Shown: piece after piece, positions 27,071 to 36,330 of the stretch
Position numbering within the stretch: the first letter of the stretch is position 1
Layout of the letters: every line of letters starts with the position of its first letter
Assembly (NCBI GenBank): GCA_004134985.1
Contig: REGQ01000064.1
Coordinates: forward strand, 186,001 to 250,000
Reading direction: 5' to 3'
Length of the DNA: 64,000 nucleotides
Source: Paenibacillaceae bacterium
GTDB lineage: Bacteria; Bacillota; Bacilli; Paenibacillales; Paenibacillaceae
Made by a program: the position numbers and the translations under genes
Notes under the pieces: generated by a model
Seen by the model: the letters and a program-made list of their open reading frames with translations, nothing else
What the model was told of the DNA's origin: nothing
Database searches by the model: none

Positions 27071-27349
27071 AGGATTTAACGCTTCATAGAGCTGCGCCAA
27101 ATTCCGTTCCAGTTTGCTGAGAATTTGTTTGCCCTCGGCATCCGGAAGCAAGCCGGCCCGAACTGCAAAATCAACCTCGCGAGAGAAGCCGTACATTTGT
27201 GTATCGAGCACTTCCTCGTACAATGGACATTTGCGAGTAGCCAAATTTTCCATCTGGACCTCGATAAGCTTCTCAATTTTATTAGCATCTTCCTGAAGAA
27301 GATGGAGCGATTTCTGGTGCATCGTCAACATTACATCTGATGAAGACAT
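27062..27349 (-). CDS. ylaN: YlaN family protein (DUF1507)
   Basis: 95 residues. YlaN is conserved in Bacillales. Work in Staphylococcus and Bacillus links it to iron and relief of Fur repression through iron(II) binding; this is family knowledge, not seen here. The sequence fits closely: KIEKLIEVQMENLATRKCPLYEEVLDTQMYGFSREVDFAVR is the family core, helical throughout. It ends in its own terminator. GGGGGAG precedes the start. Confidence 0.92.
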   Translation of the reverse strand: MSSSDVMLTMHQKSLHLLQEDANKIEKLIEVQMENLATRKCPLYEEVLDTQMYGFSREVDFAVRAGLLPDAEGKQILSKLERNLAQLYEALNPKE

Positions 27350-27430
27350 GGTACTCCCCCCTGTGCGCGTTCCTTGCCGTCCACTATACGTTTATATTAG
27401 ACCAAAACGCCACGATACACAAGGACAAAA

Positions 27431-27457
27431 CAAAAAAGCGCCCAATGTGGGCGCTTT
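27431..27457 (-). terminator. Rho-independent terminator after the HPr-like gene
   Basis: On the minus strand AAAGCGCCC, loop ACATT, GGGCGCTTTTTTG. It lies 15 bases after the stop codon. Confidence 0.88.
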
Positions 27458-27471
27458 CTGAAATATCGAAT

Positions 27472-27714
27472 CTAGTCGGCAACAATGTTGATGTTCAGAT
27501 TATGCTTGGCAAACACTTCATTCATAGCTGCCTTCGCTTCATCTGCATCAGGTCCATGAACATGCAGCTCATAAGAATGGCCGCCAACCAGCGTTGTGAA
27601 CAAACCAAGGATGCTCTTGACATCAATATATTTGTTTTCAGCTTGCAGAACGATGGAAGAACGGAAACGGTTTGCTGTTTGGGAAATATCGACGATTGCT
27701 GCGTTGTTGGACAT
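27472..27714 (-). CDS. HPr-like protein lacking the PTS histidine
   Basis: 80 residues. From SQTANRFRSSIVLQ onward it aligns to HPr without gaps (HPr Gln24-Thr25-Ala26 correspond to Q12-T13-A14), including the DVKSILGL segment in which Ser34 matches regulatory Ser46. The first strand and the loop with His15 are absent; the aligned residue is Asn3. GGAGGGG lies before the ATG, so the short form is the real start. It cannot carry phosphate from Enzyme I as HPr does. By analogy with Crh it might be a substrate of HPr kinase and a CcpA corepressor; that is inference. No neighbouring PTS gene. Confidence 0.85.
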   Translation of the reverse strand: MSNNAAIVDISQTANRFRSSIVLQAENKYIDVKSILGLFTTLVGGHSYELHVHGPDADEAKAAMNEVFAKHNLNINIVAD

Positions 27715-27838
27715 AAAAAATCCCCTCCAAAATAGGTTCTGTAAAATCTTTTCTACATCATACCTCTATTTCCATATGCATTCAAGAGTAAAAAATCACA
27801 AATTGATTTGGAGATTACGCCATGTATCGCTCATCTAC

Positions 27839-27868
27839 TTGACAAAGGACGGGCGAATCCTATATCAT
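27839..27868 (+). promoter_or_regulatory. Sigma-A promoter for rpsD
   Basis: TTGACA (27839-27844) and TATATC (27861-27866) with a 16-base spacer, or TATCAT (27863-27868) with 18. It lies about 180 bases before the rpsD start. Confidence 0.75.
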
Positions 27869-27874
27869 TTATTG

Positions 27875-28044
27875 ATGAATAAAGGGAATACGGTTTTGTG
27901 TCACCCTCATGAATGCTTTTAACGACAGACCAGCGGCTGAAGCGTTTGTCGGGATACTCCATCAGGATGATCCACCGAAAGCATACGGCGAAACGCGAAC
28001 ACCCTTTTTCAAACATTCCATTTGAAGAAGGAGTTTGACAACGC
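27875..28044 (+). ncRNA. Possible S4-binding leader of rpsD
   Basis: About 170 bases lie between the likely transcription start and the rpsD ATG. In Bacillales S4 represses its own mRNA by binding a pseudoknotted leader, and this leader is long enough to do so. The sequence ACGACAGACCAGCGGCTG and the following CGTTTGTCGGG hint at paired segments. I could not fold it and give this as a candidate. Confidence 0.35.
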
Positions 28045-28644
28045 ATGGCACGTTATACAGGACCAAAATTTAAATTGAGCCGTAGGCTCGGAATTTCACT
28101 CGGTGGCAGCGGTAAAGAATTGAAACGCCCATTCCCTCCTGGACAACATGGTCCCGGACAACGTAAGAAACTGAGCGGATATGGCGTTCAATTGCAAGAG
28201 AAACAAAAACTGCGTCACATGTATGGTTTGAATGAAAAGCAGTTCCGTAACCTGTTCAACAAAGCTACCAAATTGAAAGGTATTGCCGGTGAAAACTTCA
28301 TGTTCTTGCTGGAAAGCCGTCTTGACAACCTGGTTTACCGTCTGGGACTTTCCAACACCCGTGCAGGTGCCCGTCAATTGGTTGCACACGGACACGTTAC
28401 AGTTAACGGCAGCAAAGTAGATATCCCTTCCTACATCGTTTCTTTAGGCGATGTAATCGGCTTGCGTGAGCGCAGCCGCAGCCTGAAAGCGATCAAAGAA
28501 GCTCTCGAAGGCCGCCACCACATTCCTAACTATGTCGAGTTCAATGACACTGCAATGGAAGGCAAATATATTCGTTTGCCAGAGCGCGCTGAGCTGTCGC
28601 AAGAAATTGACGAGAAACAAATCGTCGAGTTCTACAGCCGTTAA
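28045..28644 (+). CDS. rpsD: 30S ribosomal protein S4
   Basis: 199 residues. S4 is a primary 16S rRNA-binding protein that starts small-subunit assembly. The sequence starts [26 protein letters not shown], and the S4 RNA-binding domain lies about residues 90-155 ([30 protein letters not shown]). The N-terminus has no zinc-binding cysteine set. It is a single-gene unit, as in B. subtilis, with a strong terminator. AAGGAG precedes the start. Confidence 0.98.
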   Translation: MARYTGPKFKLSRRLGISLGGSGKELKRPFPPGQHGPGQRKKLSGYGVQLQEKQKLRHMYGLNEKQFRNLFNKATKLKGIAGENFMFLLESRLDNLVYRLGLSNTRAGARQLVAHGHVTVNGSKVDIPSYIVSLGDVIGLRERSRSLKAIKEALEGRHHIPNYVEFNDTAMEGKYIRLPERAELSQEIDEKQIVEFYSR

Positions 28645-28658
28645 TAATTAGCATGACC

Positions 28659-28698
28659 AAAGACGACCCCGACGTTTTACGTCCGGGGTCGTCTTTTT
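28659..28698. terminator. Terminator between rpsD and floT
   Basis: AAAGACGACCCCGACG, loop TTTTA and CGTCCGGGGTCGTC followed by a T-run on the plus strand. It ends rpsD; the A-run on the other side could also serve floT. Confidence 0.9.
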
Positions 28699-28718
28699 TT
28701 GGTTTCAATTTGCTTGAA

Positions 28719-30296
28719 CTAGCTTTGTCCTTCTGTTGGCTGTTCTTTCGTTTCTTTCGTTTCCTTCTTTTCCCTCACCTGCTTGACTTCCTCTACTGCA
28801 GGGATGAGTTTAGGCGCTTCTTTGAAAGACTTCGTTTCAGGTGCAGACGGCTTTTTGGACATAAGTCCTTTCACCAAACCTTCCAAATCAATGCCTGACA
28901 CATTTTTAAGCATTTCCGGTGCAGTAGCCATTAAGGAAGTAACATAGTTGCTGACGCGGGCTGCGCCCTCGCCGTTGCCGGTATCCACCACTGTAAGCTT
29001 GTCAATTCCCTTGATCGGCTCAGCCACACGGCCCGCAAGTTCAGGCAGCATTTTGACAATGATGTCGAGTACGGCTGCTTCGCCAAACTTCTCGAATGCG
29101 ATCGCCAACTTCTCTTTGGCCTCGGCTTCTGCAAGACCGCGCAGTCGAATAACTTCCGCTTCCGCTGTACCCTTGGCGCGTTCTGCATCCGCAACCGCAA
29201 GCCCGTCAAGACGCTTTTGTTCTGCCAGCGCCTTCGCCTCCGCTTCAATGCGATACTGTACAGCATCCGCTTCACGCAGCCGCTTGGCTTTGTCCGCTTC
29301 CGCAGCCTGCTCGACAGAATAACGGTCAGCGTCCGCTTTTTTCTTCACTTCAGCATCATATTGCTTCTCGCGGCGCAATATTTCTTTCCCTTCCAAATCA
29401 ATCTCGCGTTCTTTCCGCACCAGTTCAACCTTCATTTGCTCCTCTACGACACTTTGCTTGGCACGAGCTTCTTGTATCGCATAGGCCTGGTCCGCTTCCG
29501 CCTTGGCGGTATCCTGATCGCGTTTGAAAGAAGCGACTTTCAACTCCTTCTCCTTCGACGCTTCAGCGATATTCGTATCGCGCAGCAACTCAGCCTTCTG
29601 GCCTTCCTCTTCCGCTCTGGCCTTCTGAATTCTGGCATCCCGGATCGCTTCCGCTTCTGCGATATCCGCATCTCGCTTAACTACCGCAATTCGCGGCTTA
29701 CCCAGCGCATCGAGATACCCATGCTTGTCGCGCACATCTTTAATGGTGAAGGAAACAATTTGCAGACCCATCTTCTTCAAATCTTTGGCCGCATTGCCCT
29801 GCACCTCCTGGGCAAACCGATCACGGTTGCGGTAAACCTCTTCCACTGTCATGGAGCCGAGAATTGCCCGCAGATGACCTTCCAGCACTTCCTGGGCTTC
29901 GCTTTTAAGTGCTTCTGTCGGCTTGCCCATGAACTGCTCGGCCGCGGTTGCGACATCTTCCACCGAACCGCCAATCTTAATGATGGCGACGCCGTCTGCC
30001 ATAACCGGAACACCTTGCTCGGTATATACTTCCGGCGTGGAGACATCCAGCTTATGGGAGAGCAGCGAAAGAAATTCCGCTTTTTGAAAGACCGGTAGTA
30101 TAAATGCTCCGCCACCCCTAACGATTTTAATTCGGCGTCCCGTTTCATCCACGAGCGTGTTTTTACTGCCAAGAAATGAACCGGTAACAACCATCGCCTC
30201 ATCAGGACTAACCGTCTTGAAACGAGCCCAAAAAGCGAGGCCCAATACAACAAATACACCAACAACTATTGCAGGAATCAAAAATTCTTCTGGCAT
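28719..30296 (-). CDS. floT: Flotillin-like protein FloT
   Basis: 525 residues. Flotillins organise membrane microdomains. The N-terminus is a hairpin membrane segment (FLIPAIVVGVFVVLGLAFWAR), then the SPFH domain to about residue 190. A long Glu/Ala-rich coiled coil (about 190-420) follows, with many EAE repeats, and a C-terminal tail with Lys/Glu repeats. The start at 30296 has AAGGAGAG upstream. Only 24 bases separate it from the NfeD-type gene upstream, the same pair as yuaF-yuaG in Bacillus. Confidence 0.93.
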   Translation of the reverse strand: MPEEFLIPAIVVGVFVVLGLAFWARFKTVSPDEAMVVTGSFLGSKNTLVDETGRRIKIVRGGGAFILPVFQKAEFLSLLSHKLDVSTPEVYTEQGVPVMADGVAIIKIGGSVEDVATAAEQFMGKPTEALKSEAQEVLEGHLRAILGSMTVEEVYRNRDRFAQEVQGNAAKDLKKMGLQIVSFTIKDVRDKHGYLDALGKPRIAVVKRDADIAEAEAIRDARIQKARAEEEGQKAELLRDTNIAEASKEKELKVASFKRDQDTAKAEADQAYAIQEARAKQSVVEEQMKVELVRKEREIDLEGKEILRREKQYDAEVKKKADADRYSVEQAAEADKAKRLREADAVQYRIEAEAKALAEQKRLDGLAVADAERAKGTAEAEVIRLRGLAEAEAKEKLAIAFEKFGEAAVLDIIVKMLPELAGRVAEPIKGIDKLTVVDTGNGEGAARVSNYVTSLMATAPEMLKNVSGIDLEGLVKGLMSKKPSAPETKSFKEAPKLIPAVEEVKQVREKKETKETKEQPTEGQS

Positions 30297-30320
30297 TTCA
30301 TCTCTCCTTCCCAAATTTCA

Positions 30321-30860
30321 TTACTTCTCATACATGTCCAGCAGGGCTACATACAAGATTCCTTCCCGTACTTCCACGACAACAACGTTCGCGTTCCCGG
30401 GAATCGGCTGGTCGTTATAACTTGCCGCGATCTGGTTCGTCACACCGGCCGAACCGATCCGTACGAGCACCTCACCATAGCCGTTGGAAGGGATTGGAAC
30501 AAGCACCTCAGCTATTTTCCCTTCCATATCCTGAATTGAAAAAGCCGTTGAGTTCTCGCTGTTCTGCATCGGTTTCACATAAAGAAAATAAACGCAGGTG
30601 CTGACAATTACCGCCGCCAGCACGGCAAGAGCGATCACCGCGGCAGCCCCGAACGTACTGTGGCGATGGAGCAGCAGCCCAGCTCCTCCGAAGACGGTAA
30701 TGCCTCCTACCAGTGTCATCGGCTGAAGCCACGCCCAGCTCTCCATTGAGAGAAAATCAAGCGCCCCGTCTATGCCGTGACTGATGATATCGCCGAATAC
30801 GACACTGACTACCGCAAAAATAATGCCGCCGATCAGACAAGCCCAAAACAGTGTTTCCAC
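30321..30860 (-). CDS. yuaF: NfeD-family membrane protein (YuaF type)
   Basis: 179 residues with a GTG start. The first ~100 residues contain three to four membrane helices (LFWACLIGGIIFAVVSVVFG, LVGGITVFGGAGLLL, ALAVLAAVIVSTCVYFLYV). The C-terminal ~75 residues form an OB-fold-like soluble domain (MEGKIAEVLVPIPSNGYGEVLVRI) typical of NfeD partners of flotillins. The GTG at 30860 follows GGGGGGAGGGCCA, so the ATG-started longer frame at 30887 is not favoured. Operon partner of floT. Confidence 0.85.
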   Translation of the reverse strand: METLFWACLIGGIIFAVVSVVFGDIISHGIDGALDFLSMESWAWLQPMTLVGGITVFGGAGLLLHRHSTFGAAAVIALAVLAAVIVSTCVYFLYVKPMQNSENSTAFSIQDMEGKIAEVLVPIPSNGYGEVLVRIGSAGVTNQIAASYNDQPIPGNANVVVVEVREGILYVALLDMYEK

Positions 30861-31142
30861 TGGCCCTCCCCCCTTCCAACTATCCATTTCCTGCTAACCG
30901 TTCCGTTATTTATTACGCGGAAATGTCATATTGCGTTTCATCTTTTCAAAAGCTTTTGCAACAGGGTCATTTGCCGCCCCCGGTTACTGCCGCCTTTGTC
31001 CGTCATCGGCTTTTATATCACAGCAGTTCCATGAAGTCAATATGACCTGCATCACATTTGTATATAGCGCAGATTGATTATGCCTGAAAAATACAAATTG
31101 TGCTATAATAAGAATGTTATTTTGGAGGAGGAGTACATAACC

Positions 31143-34100
31143 ATGGATTCAAAGCGTCAAAAACGGAAAAACACACTCAGAAAATGGCGTATTTTCGGGT
31201 TCGTCATATGGGCAACAGTTAAGTGGTTCGTCATTTTCTGCTTGATTGCCGCTCTGTTCGCCGGTGGAGCAGTAACCGGATATGTGGCTTCACTCGTTAA
31301 GGATGATCCTGTAAGGCCCCGATCGGTGATCGAAGCTGAAATGAAAGAAGATGCCATTACCGGCTTCGTATATTTCAATGACGGCGCCCCCATAGGGCAG
31401 CTGCGCACTGAGGAAGACAGACGGCCTGTCAAACTGGAAGACATCCCTCAGCATGTGATCGATGCGGTGCTTTCAATTGAAGACAATAATTTCAAAGAGC
31501 ATCCTGGTGTCGATCTGAACGGGCTTGGGAGAGCTGTAAAACAAAAGTTATTTAATGAAGATATACAGACCGGGGGAAGTACATTAACTCAGCAGCTTGC
31601 ACGACGTGTCTTCCTGAATCTCGATGTAACCGACAGTCGCAAGTTCAAGGAAATTTTTCTTTCCCTTCGTTTGGAACGTTTCTTGACGAAAGACGAAATT
31701 TTGACGGCCTATTTAAACAAAGTTCCTTTCGGTAACGGATCAAGCGGCTATAATCTGTATGGCATAAAGGCAGCCTCAAAAGGCATTTTCAACATCAGCA
31801 ACCTGAAGGAGTTGAACATTGCCCAGGCAGCTTATCTCGCTGGATTGCCGCAGCGTCCTTCCGCGTATACAGCTTTTAACGGCCGCGGTGATTTCAATGA
31901 GCGAGGCTTTAACTTTGCCATTGACCGGCAGCAGCGTGTTCTGAAGCGGATGCTGGAGACGGGACGCATTACAGAAAGCCAGTATGAAGAAGCCAAGCAG
32001 TTCGATATTCGCGACTCACTCGCTGCACCATCCAAAAAAGCCTACTCTACCTTCCCTTATTTAATGCTGGAAGCAGAGCGGCAGGCAGCTGAAATTTTAT
32101 TGCTCCAGCAGAAGCCGAAGATGACGCTGGCCGAGGTCCGCAAAAAAGAGAACGCACCGTTGGTGGAAGAAGCACGTCAATTGCTGCTGCGTGGCGGCTA
32201 CTACGTCCATACAACGATTGACAAGAAAGTGTACAATTTAATGCGTCAGATTGGATCTGACCCAACGAACTTCACAGCGGACCATAGTGAAAAGGGAATT
32301 GAACAAATTGCCGCAATGATGATCGACCATAAAACCGGCGCCATTCTCGGCATGCTGGAAGGCCGGGATTTCTATGTCGAGCAGATGAATTACGCGACAC
32401 AGATGACCAGGCAACCCGGTTCGGCAATGAAGCCTGTCGCGGCTTACCTTCCCGCGCTGGAAGCAGGCTTGATACAACCGGGCGGAATTCTTGATGATTC
32501 ACCGATTATTTTGAAAGACGGGGGCAAAGGGTTCCATATTCCGAAAAATGCCAACAACCGCTACAGCGGTCTTGTTACTGCCCGGGATGCGCTCAACCGT
32601 TCGCTTAACATCCCTGCCCTTAAGCTGTTTAATGAGAAGGTTACGATTCCCAAGGCATGGGAGTTCGCAAAAACACTTGGCATTACTACGCTTCAACCGA
32701 TCGATGATGAAGCAAAAACCGGGGTGCTTGGCGGGTTAAGCATCGGGGTTACGGTGGAAGAGCTGACCAACGCGTACGGCGCCATTGCGAATAACGGCAT
32801 TTTCAACGATGCGTACATGATCAGCAAAATAACCGATTCCAACGGTAAAATTGTGTATCAACATAAGGTGAACCCTGAACGCGTATTTTCCGAGGAAACG
32901 GCGTTCCTGATGACAGATATGCTGCGCACCGTCATTACGAACGGAACGGCGACCTCCATCAAATCGATGTTTTCCCATTATGGAAGCATTCCGGTTGCGG
33001 GGAAAACCGGCTCCACCCAAAACTATGGCGATGTTTGGTTTATGGGCTACAGCCCCGACCTCACGCTTGGCGTCTGGGCGGGGTATAAAGAACAGAAGTA
33101 TACGCTCACCGAAGCAGGAAAAGCGCGCGCGCGCTCCATTTGGAGCAAGATTATGGATGGTGTGGCCGATGCCAAGCCGGAATTGTTCTCCACGGAGTCC
33201 TTTTCGCAGCCTGAAGGCATCGTTAAGGCGACGGTTTCCGGTTACAGCGGCAAGCTTCCAAGCTCGCTCACAAGACAGTCCGGAAAACTCGTCACCGACT
33301 GGTTCAACAAAAAGTTTATCCCTAAAGATGTGGAAGATTCGCTCGTCAATATGTCCTATATCGTCTACAATGGCGTCAACTATATCCCGCAATCGGGAAC
33401 GCCGGATGATATGCTGTCACAAAAAATTGTCATCAAGCGGGAGAAACCGCTCGCTGAATTAATGTCCGAAATTGAGGCTGCACTCTCGAAAATGCCGAGC
33501 GGAAGCAGACGCGCATTGAGCTACTACGTGCCGACTGATGCTGGCAGCGATGCGCCATACAAAGTTGATCCGCGTGTGGAAGATGGCCGCGCACCAGCTC
33601 CACCGGCTAATGTGAGACTGAACTACAGTCCTGGCAGCGGAAGTGCTACGATTACGTTCAACAGAAGCCCGGAATCCGATGTTGTAGGCTACCGTCTCTA
33701 CCGTGCCGCAAATCAGGGATCGTTCCAGAGGTCCGGCAGTTCGCTGCTGGCTGGTCAGGATACCCGATTTACAAGCTCAGTTACCGACTCTGGCATCGTC
33801 AGCTTCTATGTAACAGCGGTCGATGTGGGAGGCAATGAATCCGCGCCGAGCCAGACGGTAACAACCGGCACGCCGGTTATCCCGCAAGAGCCGGAATCGG
33901 GAGGCCCTACGGGCCCAGAGACAGGCTCAGGAGGCGGAGAAAGCCAGGGCAATGTGCCTGGATCAGGGAATGGCAATGCGGGCGCAGGAGGCAATACGCC
34001 GACTGAGAATGCTGGGAATGGTGCAACGGCGCCGCCAGAGAACGGCAATAACGACAAGCCTCCTGCACGCCCAAGCGCGCCAAGCGGCTTATCGGTGGAA

Positions 34101-34334
34101 GCAACCGATAACGGGATTAAGATGAACTGGTCAGGAAACCCTAGTGCTGAACTGGCCAGTCTCTACAATATTTATTACAGTCAGAACAATCAAGGAAGCT
34201 ATCGGAAGATTGCCTCGACGAACGACACTTTCTTTGAATACGTGACACCAACAAACAAAGGCTGGTTCCGTATTTCTGCCGTCAACCTGAGCGGTGAAGA
34301 ATCTGATCTCTCCGGGGCCGTACAGCTCCAATAG
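31143..34334 (+). CDS. pbpF-like: Class A penicillin-binding protein, PBP1A type, with two fibronectin-type modules
   Basis: 1063 residues, longer than plain PBP1A proteins. A basic cytoplasmic tail and one membrane helix (about 17-50) lead into the glycosyltransferase 51 domain with catalytic Glu113 in EDNNF and GGSTLTQQLAR (144-154). The transpeptidase domain has SAMK (Ser427-Lys430), SLN (487-489) and KTGS (621-624). A fibronectin type III-like module follows (about 819-909), then a Gly/Pro/Asn-rich linker (910-978) and a second such module to the end. Start at 31143 follows a GGAGGAGGAG site. Ends at a strong terminator. The symbol is only a family analogy. Confidence 0.9.
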   Translation: MDSKRQKRKNTLRKWRIFGFVIWATVKWFVIFCLIAALFAGGAVTGYVASLVKDDPVRPRSVIEAEMKEDAITGFVYFNDGAPIGQLRTEEDRRPVKLEDIPQHVIDAVLSIEDNNFKEHPGVDLNGLGRAVKQKLFNEDIQTGGSTLTQQLARRVFLNLDVTDSRKFKEIFLSLRLERFLTKDEILTAYLNKVPFGNGSSGYNLYGIKAASKGIFNISNLKELNIAQAAYLAGLPQRPSAYTAFNGRGDFNERGFNFAIDRQQRVLKRMLETGRITESQYEEAKQFDIRDSLAAPSKKAYSTFPYLMLEAERQAAEILLLQQKPKMTLAEVRKKENAPLVEEARQLLLRGGYYVHTTIDKKVYNLMRQIGSDPTNFTADHSEKGIEQIAAMMIDHKTGAILGMLEGRDFYVEQMNYATQMTRQPGSAMKPVAAYLPALEAGLIQPGGILDDSPIILKDGGKGFHIPKNANNRYSGLVTARDALNRSLNIPALKLFNEKVTIPKAWEFAKTLGITTLQPIDDEAKTGVLGGLSIGVTVEELTNAYGAIANNGIFNDAYMISKITDSNGKIVYQHKVNPERVFSEETAFLMTDMLRTVITNGTATSIKSMFSHYGSIPVAGKTGSTQNYGDVWFMGYSPDLTLGVWAGYKEQKYTLTEAGKARARSIWSKIMDGVADAKPELFSTESFSQPEGIVKATVSGYSGKLPSSLTRQSGKLVTDWFNKKFIPKDVEDSLVNMSYIVYNGVNYIPQSGTPDDMLSQKIVIKREKPLAELMSEIEAALSKMPSGSRRALSYYVPTDAGSDAPYKVDPRVEDGRAPAPPANVRLNYSPGSGSATITFNRSPESDVVGYRLYRAANQGSFQRSGSSLLAGQDTRFTSSVTDSGIVSFYVTAVDVGGNESAPSQTVTTGTPVIPQEPESGGPTGPETGSGGGESQGNVPGSGNGNAGAGGNTPTENAGNGATAPPENGNNDKPPARPSAPSGLSVEATDNGIKMNWSGNPSAELASLYNIYYSQNNQGSYRKIASTNDTFFEYVTPTNKGWFRISAVNLSGEESDLSGAVQLQ

Positions 34335-34350
34335 CAGCATAATAGACACA

Positions 34351-34385
34351 AAAAAACCTGACGGGATGCACCGTCAGGTTTTTTT
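34351..34385. terminator. Bidirectional terminator between PBP1A gene and acsA
   Basis: AACCTGACGG, loop GATGCA, CCGTCAGGTT with A-run on the left and T-run on the right. It serves the two convergent genes. Confidence 0.9.
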
Positions 34386-34408
34386 GCTGTTATTATAAGC
34401 TGGTATCG

Positions 34409-36133
34409 CTAATCTTCGATCGTTGACAAATCGCCCGTCGGCAAATTCAACTCCCATGCTTTCAGCACGCGGCGCATTATTTTACCACTCCGTGTTTTGG
34501 GCAGCTTGTCTTTAAATTCGATTTCACGCGGGGCCGCATGTGCCGACAAACCTTCTTTTACAAATTTGTAAATATCCTGTTTCAGCTCATCTGACACCTC
34601 ATAACCTTCCCGCAAGGAAATAAAAGCTTTAATAATTTCCCCGCGCATCGGGTCAGGCTTGCCAATAACGCCCGCCTCGGCTACCGCCGGATGCTCTACC
34701 AGCTTGCTCTCTACCTCGAAGGGGCCCACCCGCTCGCCCGCAGTGTTGATGACATCATCAATCCGGCCCTGAAACCAGAAATAACCGTCTTCATCCTTGT
34801 AGGCAGAATCACCGGAAACATACCAGCCCTGCAAGCGGAAATACTCTTGGTATTTGGAAGGGTTGTTCCATACTGTTCGCATCATGGATGGCCATGGTGT
34901 GCGAATCGCCAAATTCCCCATTCGGTAAGGAGGCAGTTCCTGGCCGTTGTCATCGATAATCGCCGCTTGAACACCCGGAATTGGCTTGCCCATCGAGCCT
35001 GGCTTAATATCCATGCTCCGGTAATTACAGATGAGCTGCGCGCCTGTCTCTGTCATCCACCATGTATCATGAATGCGATGGTTATATACTTTCATCCCCC
35101 AGCGTACGACTTCGGGGTTAAGCGGCTCGCCAACGCTGAGCACATGGCGCAGCCGGGAAAGATCATAATTGTTGACAAGATCATCGCCTGCGCCCATCAG
35201 CATGCGGAATGCCGTTGGCGCGCTATACCAGACAGTTACACCATACTTCTGCAAAGTTGAGTACCAGTCCTGCGGACTGAACCGTCCGCCGCGGACAACA
35301 TTGGTCGCTCCGTTCAGCCACGGGGCAAAAATGCCGTAAGAAGTTCCAGTTACCCAGCCCGGGTCGGCAGTACACCAATAAATATCATCTTCCTTGAGAT
35401 CAAGAATAATTTTCCCGGTAAAATAATGCTGGATCATGGCATTCTGAACATGGAAAACGCCCTTCGGCTTGCCTGTTGAACCTGAGGTATAATGAATAAT
35501 TAATCCGTCTTCTCTGCCCAGCCACTCGATCTCGGCTTCGTCTGACGCTTTGGCCATTTCGGCCTTGAAGTCGACAATGCCTTCCCCTGCTTCCACATCA
35601 TCGCCAACGACGATAATATGCTTGAGTTCCGGCAATTCCTCCCGTGCAATCCGGCCGAGCAAGGCTGGCGTCGTAATGATCGCCACCGCGCTGCTGTCCT
35701 GCAGACGGTCCTTGACAGCGGTTTCCATAAAGGCTTCAAACAGTGGACCGACAACAGCTCCCACTTTCAACGAGCCCAGCAAACCGAAATAGAGTTCAGG
35801 TGTGCGCGGCATAAATATAAATACACGTTCTCCTCTTGTGATCCCCAGACTGCGGAGCACATTGGCAAATCGGTTGGATTGCTTGCTTAAATCAGAAAAG
35901 GTATATTGTTCTTCGCGTGTATTGTCACTATAATAAAGTGCAATTTTCTCGCCCAAACCGTTTTGCACATGACGGTCGATCGCTTCAAATGCGATGTTGA
36001 CCTTCCCTGTTTCGTGCCATGAAAATTGCTTCTCAACCTCTTCAAAGCGGAATTCAGCACACATTTCCTCATAGCTTTTCATGTTGGCGTCAACCGCAGT
36101 CGCTGCAATTCTTTCCTCGTGAAGATTTCCCAT
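34409..36133 (-). CDS. acsA: Acetyl-CoA synthetase
   Basis: 574 residues. It activates acetate to acetyl-CoA through acetyl-AMP. The adenylation motifs are visible: YTSGSTGKPKG, the later WMTETGA, YVSGDSAYKDEDGYFWFQGR and the C-terminal TRSGKIMRR, whose Lys is the residue acetylated for inactivation in this family. The ATG at 36133 is chosen over 36142, since AGGAGG abuts the latter. The acuA-acuC genes run divergently. AcuA acetylates this enzyme in Bacillus, so the pair forms a control unit. A candidate cre lies between them. Confidence 0.95.
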   Translation of the reverse strand: MGNLHEERIAATAVDANMKSYEEMCAEFRFEEVEKQFSWHETGKVNIAFEAIDRHVQNGLGEKIALYYSDNTREEQYTFSDLSKQSNRFANVLRSLGITRGERVFIFMPRTPELYFGLLGSLKVGAVVGPLFEAFMETAVKDRLQDSSAVAIITTPALLGRIAREELPELKHIIVVGDDVEAGEGIVDFKAEMAKASDEAEIEWLGREDGLIIHYTSGSTGKPKGVFHVQNAMIQHYFTGKIILDLKEDDIYWCTADPGWVTGTSYGIFAPWLNGATNVVRGGRFSPQDWYSTLQKYGVTVWYSAPTAFRMLMGAGDDLVNNYDLSRLRHVLSVGEPLNPEVVRWGMKVYNHRIHDTWWMTETGAQLICNYRSMDIKPGSMGKPIPGVQAAIIDDNGQELPPYRMGNLAIRTPWPSMMRTVWNNPSKYQEYFRLQGWYVSGDSAYKDEDGYFWFQGRIDDVINTAGERVGPFEVESKLVEHPAVAEAGVIGKPDPMRGEIIKAFISLREGYEVSDELKQDIYKFVKEGLSAHAAPREIEFKDKLPKTRSGKIMRRVLKAWELNLPTGDLSTIED

Positions 36134-36174
36134 CCGTATCATCCTCCTACAAAATCTTTCGCTGACACATTATG

Positions 36175-36188
36175 CGAATACGCTTACA
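36175..36188 (-). promoter_or_regulatory. Candidate cre (CcpA operator) between acsA and acuA
   Basis: The minus-strand 14-mer TGTAAGCGTATTCG matches the cre consensus TGWAARCGYTWNCA at 12 positions. It lies between the divergent acsA and acuA genes, where Bacillus acsA/acuABC carries CcpA control. ccpA is in this window. Function is inferred. Confidence 0.45.
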
Positions 36189-36330
36189 AAAAAGGCTCAT
36201 TGCTGTGGTATACTGAAATCAATATGTTATATTATAGCACAGTCATTTCCATTCGCCTATTGGCTTTACTTTTGAGACGAATATTTGTTACGATTTGCTA
36301 TAAGGAAAATTTATGAAAGGGGACTACACG

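Larger units (their letters stand above)
27715..28044. other. Intergenic region holding rpsD promoter and leader
   Basis: 330 bases without a gene. The left part carries the ribosome site and promoter of the minus-strand HPr-like gene; the right part holds the rpsD promoter and leader, listed separately. No open frame with a ribosome site was seen. Confidence 0.6.

Noticed and set aside
27340-27735. 131-residue plus-strand frame
   Set aside because: It lies opposite ylaN and the HPr-like gene and crosses their terminators; no ribosome site.
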